DNA of 64,000 nt from Curtobacterium sp. UNCCL20 (GCF_900101675.1 NZ_FNKG01000003.1:483598-547597), one strand, 5' to 3'. Positions 44,741 to 53,294 are shown, counted from the first letter of the stretch. The notes: generated by a model not told the origin, from the sequence alone. Program-made: numbers and translations.

Positions 44741-45226
44741 TCAGGTCCGTGCGATGGCCGCGGCGGTCGCCTCGGTCACCCGCACGAGGTCCGCGGGGGC
44801 CACCTCGATGTCGAACCCGCGGCGGCCGCCGGACACGAAGATGCTCGCGTACGACAGGGCCGACTCGTCGACGACGGTGCGCAGCCGGGTCTTCTGCCCG
44901 ACCGGGCTGATGCCCCCGACCACGTACCCGGTTCGCTTCTCCGCCAGCGACGGGTCCGCGAGGGTCGCCTTCTTGCCGCCGACCGCCGCCGCGATGGCCT
45001 TGAGGTCGAGCCGGTTCGCCACCGGGACGATGGCGACCGCGAGGGTGCCGTCGACGGAGACCACGAGGGTCTTGAAGACCTGCTCCTCACGGAGTCCGAG
45101 GGCGGCCGCTGCCTCTTCCCCGAAGTTGGTGGCGGTCTCGTGGTGCTCGTACACGTGCGGCGTGTACGGGATCCCGGCACGGTCGAGGGCGACGGTCGCT
45201 GGGGTGCTCGGCGAACCTGCGGTCAT
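44741..45226 (-). CDS. ybaK: Cys-tRNA(Pro)/aminoacyl-tRNA deacylase, YbaK type
   Basis: 161 residues. The conserved Lys in EEQVFKTLVVSVDG and the ending GGRRGFDIEVAPADLVRV belong to the YbaK/EbsC editing family, which hydrolyses mischarged Cys-tRNA(Pro). GYVVGGISPVGQK is a hallmark of this family. Start ATG at 45226 (MTAGSPS), with CAGGAT seven bases upstream, fits a leaderless mRNA. Divergent from the DUF6412 gene. Confidence 0.92.
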   Translation of the reverse strand: MTAGSPSTPATVALDRAGIPYTPHVYEHHETATNFGEEAAAALGLREEQVFKTLVVSVDGTLAVAIVPVANRLDLKAIAAAVGGKKATLADPSLAEKRTGYVVGGISPVGQKTRLRTVVDESALSYASIFVSGGRRGFDIEVAPADLVRVTEATAAAIART

Positions 45227-45293
45227 GCCCCTGATCCTGCCGTGACCAGCCACTTCCCCACCGGCGGCGCGCGGGCGTTACTGTGAACGGACC

Positions 45294-45578
45294 ATGACCG
45301 TCGTCGAGCTCCTCCTGCGCTGCACCGCCGCGCTGGTCCTCGGCGACCCCGCCGCGACCGCGCTCCCGCTGCTCGCGGTCGCCGCGCTCGGCCTCACCGC
45401 CGTGGCCGTCGCCGTGCTCGTCGCGCAGCTGCTCGTGCTGGTGCTCGGACTCGCCGGGGCCCATTCGGTCGCGCCGAGCCGTGCGCCGGCCGACCTCGTG
45501 ACGCGGATCGCGTGGAGCCACCCCGACGCCGACGGGCACGCCCGACCGCGGGCCCCGGGAGTCGTCGCCCCGGCCTGA
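45294..45578 (+). CDS. Small membrane protein, DUF6412-like
   Basis: 94 residues with two hydrophobic segments (TALPLLAVAALGLTAVAVAV and VAQLLVLVLGLAG) and a polar tail rich in Pro, His and Ala. It resembles the DUF6412 proteins that often precede a YidC paralogue in Microbacteriaceae. The yidC-like gene follows after 60 bases, so cotranscription and a joint role are likely. TACTGT nine bases upstream may be its -10 box. Confidence 0.7.
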   Translation: MTVVELLLRCTAALVLGDPAATALPLLAVAALGLTAVAVAVLVAQLLVLVLGLAGAHSVAPSRAPADLVTRIAWSHPDADGHARPRAPGVVAPA

Positions 45579-45638
45579 CCACCGATCGGTGGCCGGGCCG
45601 CACACGCGACCCCTCCCACCGAACCGATCGGAAACGTC

Positions 45639-46385
45639 ATGGACCTCACGACCCTGCCCGTCGTCGGACCGCTGCTGCACAGCGGCGCCGACCTCATCGC
45701 CGCCACCACCGCGGCCCTCTCCCCCGTCGCCGGCGGACTCGCAGCCGCCCTCGCCGTCGTCCTGCTGACGCTGGCCGTGCGTGCCGTGCTGGTGCCGTTG
45801 TCCGTGCTGCAGGTGCGCGCCGAGCGGGACCGTCGCCGTCTCGCGCCGCAGCTCGCCGCGCTGCGGAAGCGGTACGGCACGGACACCGAACGACTGCAGC
45901 GCGCGGTGCAGCAGCTGTACACGGACGAGAAGGTGTCCCCGCTCGCGGGCTGCCTGCCGGTGCTCGCACAGGCGCCGGTGCTCTCGCTCGTCTACACGCT
46001 GTTCACCCACGCCTCGATCGGCGGCGTCGCGAACACACTCCTCGAGGCCACCCTCGTCGGCGTGCCGCTCGGGCACTCGCTCCTCGTCACCCTCACGTCA
46101 CCGCTGTGGGTGCACGCCTGGGTCGTGGTGCTGCTGCTCGTCGTGCTCGCCGTGGTGGTGGAGCTCACCCGCCGTGCGAACCTGCGCTGGAACCCGGTGG
46201 CGGTGCCGGAGCCCGGCGCACAGCCGGCCCCGGGTGCGGCGGCGTCGGTGGCGATCGGCCGGTACGCCCCGTTCGTCACGGTCGTCTTCGCCGCGATCGC
46301 TCCGCTGGCGGCGGCGCTCTACGTCGTCACGAGCGCCGCGTGGACGCTCGGGGAGCGTGCGGTGCTCCGCCGCCTGGTCGCCTGA
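45639..46385 (+). CDS. YidC/Oxa1 family membrane protein insertase (paralogue)
   Basis: 248 residues. Contains the insertase core: an Arg in LTLAVRAVLVPLSVLQVRAE within the first core helix, the cytoplasmic helix ERDRRRLAPQLAALRKRYGT, and LYTDEKVSPLAGCLPVLAQA, then three more membrane segments. It is shorter than a main YidC and has no long C-terminal basic tail, suggesting a second, specialised copy. Preceded by the DUF6412-like gene. Confidence 0.88.
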   Translation: MDLTTLPVVGPLLHSGADLIAATTAALSPVAGGLAAALAVVLLTLAVRAVLVPLSVLQVRAERDRRRLAPQLAALRKRYGTDTERLQRAVQQLYTDEKVSPLAGCLPVLAQAPVLSLVYTLFTHASIGGVANTLLEATLVGVPLGHSLLVTLTSPLWVHAWVVVLLLVVLAVVVELTRRANLRWNPVAVPEPGAQPAPGAAASVAIGRYAPFVTVVFAAIAPLAAALYVVTSAAWTLGERAVLRRLVA

Positions 46386-46422
46386 GCGGCGGCTCGCGGC
46401 GGGAACGCCGGACGCGCGGCGG

Positions 46423-46626
46423 TCAGCCGCCCTGCCCCTCCTGCTGCGGCCCCTGGTCGACGGGGTCGTACTCGGTCCCGCGCCCCTGCTCCTCCTCCGG
46501 CAGCGGGACGTGCCGCTCGGTGCCGGCACCGTTCGGACTCGTCGCGACGTAGTCGGCCTCGCCGGACTGGGTGTCGTGGCTGAGCGGTTCGAGGGTCTCG
46601 GGATCGGGATCGCGCTTCTCGGTCAT
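46423..46626 (-). CDS. Small acidic disordered protein of unknown function
   Basis: 67 residues, rich in Glu, Asp, Gly, Pro and Gln (ends EYDPVDQGPQQEGQGG). No domain recognised. Starts at 46626 (MTEKRDPDPETLEPLSHD). It lies between the yidC-like gene, which it faces, and a divergent gene. Similar short acidic proteins are common in this family of bacteria; function unknown. Confidence 0.5.
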   Translation of the reverse strand: MTEKRDPDPETLEPLSHDTQSGEADYVATSPNGAGTERHVPLPEEEQGRGTEYDPVDQGPQQEGQGG

Positions 46627-46716
46627 CGACCCCGTCTACGCCCCCGAACTGGGCGAGCGCGCACACCGGCCCGGTGGGACGATGAACGGGACAGCACGAC
46701 GGGACCAGGAGTGCGC

Positions 46717-47742
46717 ATGGCCGACGACGGCATCGCAGCGGAGCGGGCACGGCTCGAGGCGCTCGCCTGGGGTGGTACCGGGTCGGAGTCCGAGGCGGCC
46801 GAGGCACGCATCGCACTGCAGCGGCTCGCACAGGCCCGTCGCGGTGCGGGTGCGAGGACGAGCGCCGGGACGAGCCGGCCTGGAGGCACGCCCACATCGG
46901 TCACGCCCCGCGCCGCCGCCACGGGGTCGGCTCCACAGCGGTCCCGTGCGCCGTCCGCATCCGTCGCGCCGACGACGGGGCCGGAACCCGGAATGGCCCG
47001 GCCGGCCGGGACGGCCTGGCCGGGCGGGACGGCCGACGCGCACGCTGCCGTCCGGAACGACGGGACGGCCGACCGGCACGCTGCCCTGCCGGACGACGGG
47101 ACGGCCGACGCGCGCGCTGTGGTGCCGGGGGAACGTCCAGGTCGGGGCGCGGACGGTGCACGCGACGACCTGCACGACGAGACCCTGTCCGACGGGGCCG
47201 AGCCGCGCCTCCAGGCCGATGCCGAACGATGGCAGACCCGTGTCCGACGCCTGCTCTGGACCACGCGGCCGCGCGTCTGGATCGCGCTCGGCGCGGCCGC
47301 CGCGGTGGGCGTCGCGTTCGCGGCCGGGACCGTGGTGGGGACGTCGCGGCAGGACCCGGCCGCAGCGCCGAGCGTCACGCCGACGGCCGGGACGATCACG
47401 CTCGAGGACCTGCTCGACGCGCCGCAGACGTACGCCGACCAGCTGCCGGGGCCGGTCGAGGCGCCGGTCAGCCTGCGGACCACGCGGCTCATCTTCACGA
47501 ACCGGGCGCTGGACGGCAGCGCGTTCAACACCCCGTGGAGCGTGTGGGCCGGGGTCGGGACCGACCGCTCGACGATCTGCCTGGTGGCGACGGCGAACCG
47601 GATCCAGTCGACGTCCGCCTGCTACCCGAGGACCGACGCGCTGCACGGGTCGGTGTCGCTGTCGGCGCAGTCGACGAGCGGCACGCTGACCCTCACCCTG
47701 CGGGGCGGCGGTGTGCAGGGCACGGTGACGAACGAGAACTGA
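46717..47742 (+). CDS. Single-pass membrane protein with repeat-rich cytoplasmic region, unknown function
   Basis: 341 residues. Residues 1-40 are helical, 45-170 are low-complexity Ala/Gly/Thr/Pro-rich and include three 12-residue repeats (GTADAHAAVRND type), and a membrane segment lies near 190-212 (VWIALGAAAAVGVAFAAGTV). The outer domain of about 125 residues contains TTRLIFTNRALDGSAF, CLVATANRIQS and a second Cys, possibly a disulfide. The start at 46717 has CAGGAG upstream. The DNA has one GCCTGGAGGC (46878) and one GCCTCCAGGC (47206) motif flanking the low-complexity part, so that region may be expanded by repeats. Confidence 0.6.
   Translation: MADDGIAAERARLEALAWGGTGSESEAAEARIALQRLAQARRGAGARTSAGTSRPGGTPTSVTPRAAATGSAPQRSRAPSASVAPTTGPEPGMARPAGTAWPGGTADAHAAVRNDGTADRHAALPDDGTADARAVVPGERPGRGADGARDDLHDETLSDGAEPRLQADAERWQTRVRRLLWTTRPRVWIALGAAAAVGVAFAAGTVVGTSRQDPAAAPSVTPTAGTITLEDLLDAPQTYADQLPGPVEAPVSLRTTRLIFTNRALDGSAFNTPWSVWAGVGTDRSTICLVATANRIQSTSACYPRTDALHGSVSLSAQSTSGTLTLTLRGGGVQGTVTNEN
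47026..47133 (+). repeat. 36-bp intragenic tandem repeat (12-residue unit, three copies)
   Basis: GGGACGGCCGA begins at 47026, 47062 and 47098, a 36-base period. The encoded units are GTADAHAAVRND, GTADRHAALPDD and GTADARAVVPGE. Frame is preserved, so copy number could vary without breaking the gene. Confidence 0.75.
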
Positions 47743-47976
47743 TCGGGAATGCCCGCGTGGCACGTGCGTTGGAGCGCTCCGAGGAACTTCACGGCTGCGG
47801 CTCTCGCATCTGTTCGCCACTGCGTGCAACACTGGAAGAGCGCACTCGCCGTGGAGTCGTACCCACATCACCCATCCCACAGCGAGCGCGTATCGTCGAT
47901 CGGCCCCGGCCGGTCATCGTCGTCGTGACGTCGACACCGACGCGTGCTCCACCGTGCCCCGGAGGAGGTCAGCAGC

Positions 47977-49338
47977 GTGTCCACCAACACCACCACCTCG
48001 GCCGTGTCGACCCACACGCGGCCGATCACCGTCACCAGCCAGTCCGTCGTCGGTATCGCCGTCCTCGGGCTCGCCACGTTCTTCGCCATCACGACCGAGC
48101 TCATGCCGGTCGGGCTGCTCGGCCCGATGAGCGCCGACCTCGGGGTCTCCGAGTCGACCATGGGCCTCGTCGTCACGGTGTACGCCGCCGCGGTCGCGAT
48201 CCTCGCGCTCCCGCTGACGTCGTTCACCGCCCGGCTCCCCCGCAAGACCGTGCTCGTCGCCACCCTCGTCGGCTACACCGTGTCGAACGTGATGATCGCG
48301 CTCGCGCCGTCGTTCGCCGTCGTCTGCGCCGGCCGGATCGTCGGCGGTGTCGCGCACGCACTGTTCTTCTCGGTCGCGTCGGCGTACGCCACCCGGATCG
48401 TGCCGCCGCGCCTCGCGGGCCGGGCCATCGCGTTCGTGTACTCGGGCAGCTCGCTCGGCTTCGTCATCGGCGTCCCGGTGGCCACCTGGGTCGCGCAGTC
48501 CATCGGCTGGCGTCCCGCCGTCGGTGCCGTCGCCGTGGCCGCCGCCGGACTCGCCCTGGTCGCGCTCCTGTTCCTGCCGAGCGTGCGCGGTGCCTCGTCG
48601 CCGCACATCGGGTCGCCGCGGGCCTGGGCCCGGACCGGGCTGCTCTCCGTGGTGATCGCCGACCTGCTCCTGTTCGCCGGGCACTACGTCGTCTACACGT
48701 ACATCGGCCCCTACGCTATCGACGCCGGGCTCGCCAGCGGCATGGTGAGTGGTGCGCTGCTCGTCCTGGGCGGCACGGGCGTCGTCGGGCTCTGGCTCGC
48801 CGGCATGTTCGTCGACCGGGCGCCCCGCCAGACGCTCGTCGCCTCCGTCGCCGTGATGGCCGCCGCCTTCGCCGCGCTGCCGTTCGTGCACGGGTCGCTG
48901 CTCGGCACGATGATCGTCGCCGGCGTCTGGATGGCCGCCAACGGCACCACGGGCACGCTCTTCATGGCCGCCGCGATCCGCACCGGCGGGGTCTCCCCCG
49001 AGATCGCCGGCGCGCTCATCAACGGGGCGTCCAACATCGGCATCGCCGGCGGAGCAGCGATCGGCGGACAGGCGCTCGGCGTCGTCGGGCTGCAGTTCAT
49101 GCCGTTCGCGGGCGCCGCGATCCTGCTCGGGTCGCTCGGTGTCGTGCTCGTCGCGCGCCGGGGCTTCCCGGTGCACTCGCACACGCAGGAGCACCTGTCG
49201 ACGTCGTCCCTCGAGGCCATCACCTCCTCGCTGGCGGTCGTCACGACGTCGGTGCCCGTCGTGAGCCGGGCGATCCAGACCCTGACCGGGTCCGTCTCGG
49301 TGGCGACCGGTTCGGTGCCCACGCGGCGCGGGCGCTGA
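47977..49338 (+). CDS. MFS transporter (drug/sugar efflux type)
   Basis: 453 residues with twelve predicted membrane helices. TTELMPVGLLGPMSADLGVS near residue 40 and RIVGGVAHALFFSVASAYAT around 125 match the DHA1 (AraJ/SotB-like) efflux group. The long cytoplasmic tail is Ser/Thr-rich with VSVATGSVPT repeats. Start is GTG at 47977 with GAGGAGGT seven bases upstream; an in-frame ATG at 47944 lies before that ribosome site. Substrate unknown. The 3' end has been tandemly duplicated. Confidence 0.9.
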   Translation: MSTNTTTSAVSTHTRPITVTSQSVVGIAVLGLATFFAITTELMPVGLLGPMSADLGVSESTMGLVVTVYAAAVAILALPLTSFTARLPRKTVLVATLVGYTVSNVMIALAPSFAVVCAGRIVGGVAHALFFSVASAYATRIVPPRLAGRAIAFVYSGSSLGFVIGVPVATWVAQSIGWRPAVGAVAVAAAGLALVALLFLPSVRGASSPHIGSPRAWARTGLLSVVIADLLLFAGHYVVYTYIGPYAIDAGLASGMVSGALLVLGGTGVVGLWLAGMFVDRAPRQTLVASVAVMAAAFAALPFVHGSLLGTMIVAGVWMAANGTTGTLFMAAAIRTGGVSPEIAGALINGASNIGIAGGAAIGGQALGVVGLQFMPFAGAAILLGSLGVVLVARRGFPVHSHTQEHLSTSSLEAITSSLAVVTTSVPVVSRAIQTLTGSVSVATGSVPTRRGR

Positions 49339-49386
49339 CGCGGCGCGGGCGCTGACGCGCGGGCGGGCGCTGACGCGCGGGCGGGC
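49324..49386. repeat. 17-18 bp tandem repeat at the MFS gene 3' end
   Basis: GCGCGGGCGCTGACGCG recurs about three times, with TGA triplets at 49336, 49353 and 49371 (17- and 18-base steps). The first copy contains the true stop codon, so the end of the gene has been copied outward, as at rel and pdxT. Confidence 0.7.
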
Positions 49387-49434
49387 GGGCGACGCGGCGC
49401 ACTCCGCCCCGCCGGCACCGCCGTGCGGTTCCGT

Positions 49435-49489
49435 GAGATCGCACTTCCGCGGTCTCAGAGCCCGCTCACGACCGCGCAACTGCGATCTC
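49435..49489. repeat. 55-bp palindromic repeat, copy 2
   Basis: GAGATCGCACTT-CCGCGGTCTC opens and CGACCGCGCAACTGCGATCTC closes the unit. It is preceded by TTCCGT and followed by GGCG, as in copy 3. It lies between the convergent MFS and surface-protein genes. Confidence 0.78.
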
Positions 49490-49567
49490 GGCGTGGGCGG
49501 GCGCCCGCGCACTGAGGCGGCCCAACGCGAGCGGCGGCCCGCCGTGCGCCGGCCCGTCCGATTCCGT

Positions 49568-49622
49568 GAGATCGCACTTAAGCGGTGACCGCACCCGCTC
49601 GAGACCGCGTAAGTGCGATCTC
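49568..49622. repeat. 55-bp palindromic repeat, copy 3
   Basis: GAGATCGCACTTAAGCGGT opens and GAGACCGCGTAAGTGCGATC plus TC closes the unit, 133 bases after copy 2. The three units share ends and length while the inner loops differ. The 320-base gap between the MFS and surface-protein genes holds only repeats: the tandem 3' copies and these two units. Confidence 0.78.
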
Positions 49623-49658
49623 GGCGGACCCTGCCTGCGGGAGCCGCGGCGCGGCGGG

Positions 49659-51716
49659 TCAGTCCTGCAGGTGAGTGGTGCGGCGACGGTTGCGGACGGC
49701 CCGGAAGGTGAGCAGTCCGCCGCCGAGGAGCACGAGCACGCCCGCGGCGATGAGGCCCGGCGTCAGGTCGGCACCGGTGTACGCCAGGTCACCGCCGACG
49801 GTCGTCCCGCCGGTCGAGGACACCGGTGTCGTGCCGGAGCCACCACCGACCACCGGCGCGGAGGGCGACGGCGTCGGAGTCGGCGTGGGCGTCGGGGTCG
49901 GCGTGACCACGGCAGCAGGCACCGAGATCGCGATGGCCGGAGCCGCGCCCGAGTCCGGCGTCGTGATCGTCAGCGGGTCAGCACCGTCGACGGCGATCGT
50001 GTACTCGGTCGTCGGCTCGAGGCCGGTCAGGGTGAACGTGCCGTCCGGACCGGTCGTCGTGGTCACCGGGTCACCGGAGTCCGGGCCGGTCGGGGTCGCG
50101 ACGACGCCGATGCCCGCGACGGGCTCGCCCTTCGTGTCCGTCACGGTGCCGGGCTGCTCGGTCGTGACGACGGCGGGTGCTGCCGGTGTCACGAACGGGA
50201 AGTCCGCCGTCGCCGAGCCACCCGCGACCGCGTCGACGCCCGGGGTCGAGGTCGCCCCGGTGGCGCCGTCGGCCGGTGCGGTCGTCCGGACGGTGTACGA
50301 GCCGGTGACCGTGGCGAAGGTGTAGCGCCCGGCGGCGTCGGTCGTGGTCGATGCGACGACGCCGGTGCCGTCGAGGAGTTCGACGACCTGCCCGGCCGGG
50401 ACCGGTGAACCGTCGAGGGTGACCAGGCCGGTCACCGTCGCGATGACCGCGGGCGGTGCGACCACGGGGGCGAAGGGCGTGGGTTCGGCGTTCGCCGGAC
50501 CGGTGGTGATCGGCGTCGGGTCTGCGCCCCCGATCGAGACCTGGAGATCAGTGTCAGCGGGAAGGTCGGACGCGGTGTACACGCCCTCGCTGTTCGTGGT
50601 GGTGTTGACGAGCGGCGTGCCGTCGTCGGGGTCGAGGATGATGATCGGGAGGTTCGCGACCGGATGCTGATCGGCATCGACCACCGTGCCGATCACCGAC
50701 GTCGTGTCCTGCGGGGACGTGAACGTGAAGTCGGCGTCGGTGCGGTCGTTGCCGGTGATCGTCGTGTTGAGCGAGAGCCCGGTCAGCTGCGCGGACCCGG
50801 TCGCACCGTCCGGCGCGGAGATCGTCGCGACGTAGTCGTTGATCTGGGGCAGCGCGGGGAACGTGTACCGCCCGTCCGCGTCGGTGGTCGTCGTGTACTG
50901 CACGCCGCGCGGGGCGGTCACGGTGACGGTCGCCCCCGGGATCGGCGCACCGTCGAGCCTGGCGACACCGCTGATCGCAGCCGTCTTCACGGCGAACCAC
51001 GTCTGGTAGACGGGGAACCCGCTGCGCTGCTGGTAGCTGATCGTCAGCGTCTTCAGCGACGCGGTCGGGCTGAACCAGGCGGTGGCGCCGGCGGTGTCCG
51101 TCGCCCCCGCGTTGCCGGTGAGGGTGCTGGTCCCCGCGTTCCAGGTCGGCGCGTCCTTGCCGGTAGTGCCGTCGGGGTCCGGGGGGCAGGACCAGCCGCC
51201 GGCCGTCGGTGCCTGGGAGCAGGAGTTGTACGAGCCCTGGTAGCCGAGCGCCGCCGCCGGGACGGGGTTCCCGTTCACGTCCGTCGCCGAGATCGTCGCC
51301 TGGTCCGCGTCGATGTCGCCGAGGACGAACGCCCACGAGCTCCCGCCCGGCGCCGGCTCGGCGAAGGTGTAGGTGGTGGTCGACGGCGAGGTCGCGTTGT
51401 CCGCGGCCGGTCGCTGGTTGATGTAGGTGGTGCCGCGGCTGGTGCCGTACCCGGCTGCGCCGACCGGGGTCCCGGCGGACTGCCACGTGGACGCCCCGCT
51501 GATCACGGTGGACTGCCGCGAGTTCGACGTGAACGTGGTCGCGGGGAACCCGGTCATCGTCACCGAACCCGTGTAGGCCTTGCTCGAACCACTGACCGTG
51601 AAGGTGCCCCAGTTCCCGGTCGGCGTCGCGGATGCGCCGGTGGCGCCCCCGACCGCCAAGCCGGCACCGAGGACGACCCCGGTGATCCCTGCGGTGATCG
51701 TGCGCCAACGCCGCAT
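49659..51716 (-). CDS. Cell-wall-anchored surface protein with LAXTG sortase motif
   Basis: 685 residues. Signal peptide 1-31 (RRWRTITAGITGVVLGAGLA ... ASA), then an N-terminal domain of about 210 residues with four Cys. Four or more carboxypeptidase-regulatory/Cna-B-like beta domains follow, each with a TTDADGRYTF or TGPDGTFTL type turn (about 240-610), then a TPTPTP linker and LAYTG at 644-648 followed by a membrane helix and basic tail (RNRRR). LAXTG is the sorting signal used by class E sortases in high-GC actinobacteria. Start ATG at 51716 with GGGAG upstream. No sortase gene in the window. Likely an adhesin or surface stalk. Confidence 0.88.
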   Translation of the reverse strand: MRRWRTITAGITGVVLGAGLAVGGATGASATPTGNWGTFTVSGSSKAYTGSVTMTGFPATTFTSNSRQSTVISGASTWQSAGTPVGAAGYGTSRGTTYINQRPAADNATSPSTTTYTFAEPAPGGSSWAFVLGDIDADQATISATDVNGNPVPAAALGYQGSYNSCSQAPTAGGWSCPPDPDGTTGKDAPTWNAGTSTLTGNAGATDTAGATAWFSPTASLKTLTISYQQRSGFPVYQTWFAVKTAAISGVARLDGAPIPGATVTVTAPRGVQYTTTTDADGRYTFPALPQINDYVATISAPDGATGSAQLTGLSLNTTITGNDRTDADFTFTSPQDTTSVIGTVVDADQHPVANLPIIILDPDDGTPLVNTTTNSEGVYTASDLPADTDLQVSIGGADPTPITTGPANAEPTPFAPVVAPPAVIATVTGLVTLDGSPVPAGQVVELLDGTGVVASTTTDAAGRYTFATVTGSYTVRTTAPADGATGATSTPGVDAVAGGSATADFPFVTPAAPAVVTTEQPGTVTDTKGEPVAGIGVVATPTGPDSGDPVTTTTGPDGTFTLTGLEPTTEYTIAVDGADPLTITTPDSGAAPAIAISVPAAVVTPTPTPTPTPTPSPSAPVVGGGSGTTPVSSTGGTTVGGDLAYTGADLTPGLIAAGVLVLLGGGLLTFRAVRNRRRTTHLQD

Positions 51717-51843
51717 GTACTGCTCCCCGTGCTCCGTGCTCCGTGTGCCGCCCCGACGCGGCATCTCCCTGAGACTATCCGCAGAGCGCGCGGTAGGACC
51801 GGACCGAAACCGGTTCGTGACACGGGATGGGCAGCGCGACAGG

Positions 51844-52305
51844 TCAACGCTCGACGTGGTCGAGCAGCGCCTCCACCGCGGGTACCTGCCCGGCGACGAG
51901 CAACTCGCGAGCCTCGTCGACCGCGACCCAGCGGGCATCGTCGACCTCGGGGACGTCGATGAACCGGCCCGATCCACGCGGGAGCTCGAGTCGGACGGTG
52001 TTCGACCGGACGGCGTCGACGGTGAACTCCGGCGCCGACACCGCGAACACCCGAACGCGCTTTCCGGATGCCTGCCGGTGCTCGCCGAGGTCGATCGTCG
52101 GACCGGAGGGCGCCGGGACGCCGATCTCCTCCGCGAACTCGCGGCGTGCGGTCTCGAGCAGGTCCTCGTCCCCCTCGACGAGCCCCTTCGGGATCGACCA
52201 CGCCCGCGGCCGTCCTCGCCAGAACGGCCCGCCCATGTGCGCGATCCACACCTGCACCCCGGCCTCGTCGACCCGGTACAGCAGGAGTCCCGCGCTGAGC
52301 ACCAC
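51844..52305 (-). CDS. NUDIX hydrolase
   Basis: 153 residues. The Nudix box is complete, running from GLVEGDEDLLETARREFAEE to IGV (about residues 41-63), giving the Mg-binding REFAEE. WSIPKGLVEGDE and the early GLLLYRVDEAGVQVWIAHMG suggest an Ap4A-hydrolase-like or general NUDIX enzyme. Start GTG at 52305, six bases after a TAGGTT hexamer on the minus strand. Divergent from the alpha/beta hydrolase with 37 bases between. Confidence 0.9.
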   Translation of the reverse strand: MVLSAGLLLYRVDEAGVQVWIAHMGGPFWRGRPRAWSIPKGLVEGDEDLLETARREFAEEIGVPAPSGPTIDLGEHRQASGKRVRVFAVSAPEFTVDAVRSNTVRLELPRGSGRFIDVPEVDDARWVAVDEARELLVAGQVPAVEALLDHVER

Positions 52306-52311
52306 GGGTCG

Positions 52312-52336
52312 AACCTACCCGCGCCGGGGCTAGCCT
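52312..52336. promoter_or_regulatory. Paired divergent leaderless promoters
   Basis: Minus-strand TAGGTT (52312-52317) lies six bases from the NUDIX GTG and plus-strand TAGCCT (52331-52336) six bases from the hydrolase ATG. Their -35 regions must overlap each other's transcribed DNA, so the two promoters probably compete. Confidence 0.6.
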
Positions 52337-52342
52337 CGCGGC

Positions 52343-53230
52343 ATGCAGCAGCTCGTGCTCCGCGACGGACGGAGGATCCAGATCGACGACACCGGTGCCG
52401 ACGACGCGGGTGCCGACGAGACCGATGCCGACGACACGGGTGCCGACGACACCGCCCGGACGGGGCGACACGGCCCCACGCTCGTCTGGCACCACGAGAC
52501 CCCGCACACGGGCCGCATCCTCGCCCCGATCCGGGACGCGGCCGCCGCTCGCGGCCTCCGCGTCATCGCGCTCACGCGCCCCGGTTTCGGCGGTGCCGAC
52601 CCGCAGCCCGGTCGCGACGTCGCCTCGGGTGCGGCCGACCTGACCGAGGTCCTCGACGCACTCGGCATCGACCACGTGGTCACCATGGGCGGCTCCGGCG
52701 GCGGCCCGCACGCCCTCGCCGCCGCAGCGTTGCTGCCGGATCGCGTCCACGCGGCCGCGGTCTTCGCGTCGCCCGCGCCGTTCCAGGACACGCCGACCTG
52801 GTGGGACGGCATGGCCGACGACGGCGGCCTCCGTTCGGCACGGGTCGGACGGGAGGCGCGGATCGCCTGGGCGGGCACCGCCCGTTTCGTTCCCGACCAG
52901 TTCGTCGACGTCGACTGGGCCGCCCTGGAGGGGGACTGGGCCGCGCTGGGTCGTGACGCGACCGCGGCGGGTGGGACGGGCCTCCAGGGCGCTGCGGACG
53001 ACGACGTGGCGTTCGTGACGGACTGGGGGTTCTCCCTGACCGACGTGCGCTGTCCGGTGCTGGTCGCGCAGGGCGGACGCGACCGCGTCGTCCCGCCGTC
53101 GCACGGGCGGTTGCTCGCGGCCGGGCTGCCGGAGGCGACCCTCGACGATCGCCCCGGCGACGGGCACGTCTCGGTGCTCACGGGGGTTCCCCAGGCGATG
53201 GACTGGCTGGTGGCCGCCGCGCGGGAGTAG
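52343..53230 (+). CDS. Alpha/beta hydrolase
   Basis: 295 residues. Nucleophile elbow MGGSGGGPH (about residue 118), acid Asp in QGGRDRVVPP (about 250) and His in GDGHVS (about 273). ALTRPGFGGADPQPGRDVA precedes the elbow. The N-terminal residues 15-38 are a repeat-rich insert of GADD/TDADD units, encoded by a 15-base imperfect tandem repeat at 52385-52452. Within the gene, 10-base inverted copies of the CCTCCAGGGC motif lie at 52922 and 52981. Leaderless start at 52343. Substrate unknown. Confidence 0.86.
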   Translation: MQQLVLRDGRRIQIDDTGADDAGADETDADDTGADDTARTGRHGPTLVWHHETPHTGRILAPIRDAAAARGLRVIALTRPGFGGADPQPGRDVASGAADLTEVLDALGIDHVVTMGGSGGGPHALAAAALLPDRVHAAAVFASPAPFQDTPTWWDGMADDGGLRSARVGREARIAWAGTARFVPDQFVDVDWAALEGDWAALGRDATAAGGTGLQGAADDDVAFVTDWGFSLTDVRCPVLVAQGGRDRVVPPSHGRLLAAGLPEATLDDRPGDGHVSVLTGVPQAMDWLVAAARE

Positions 53231-53294
53231 TTTGCACCGCAAGGAGCGCCATGGCGACGCCCCCGGAGGACCCCGGACGAGGAGGTCGATCGGG

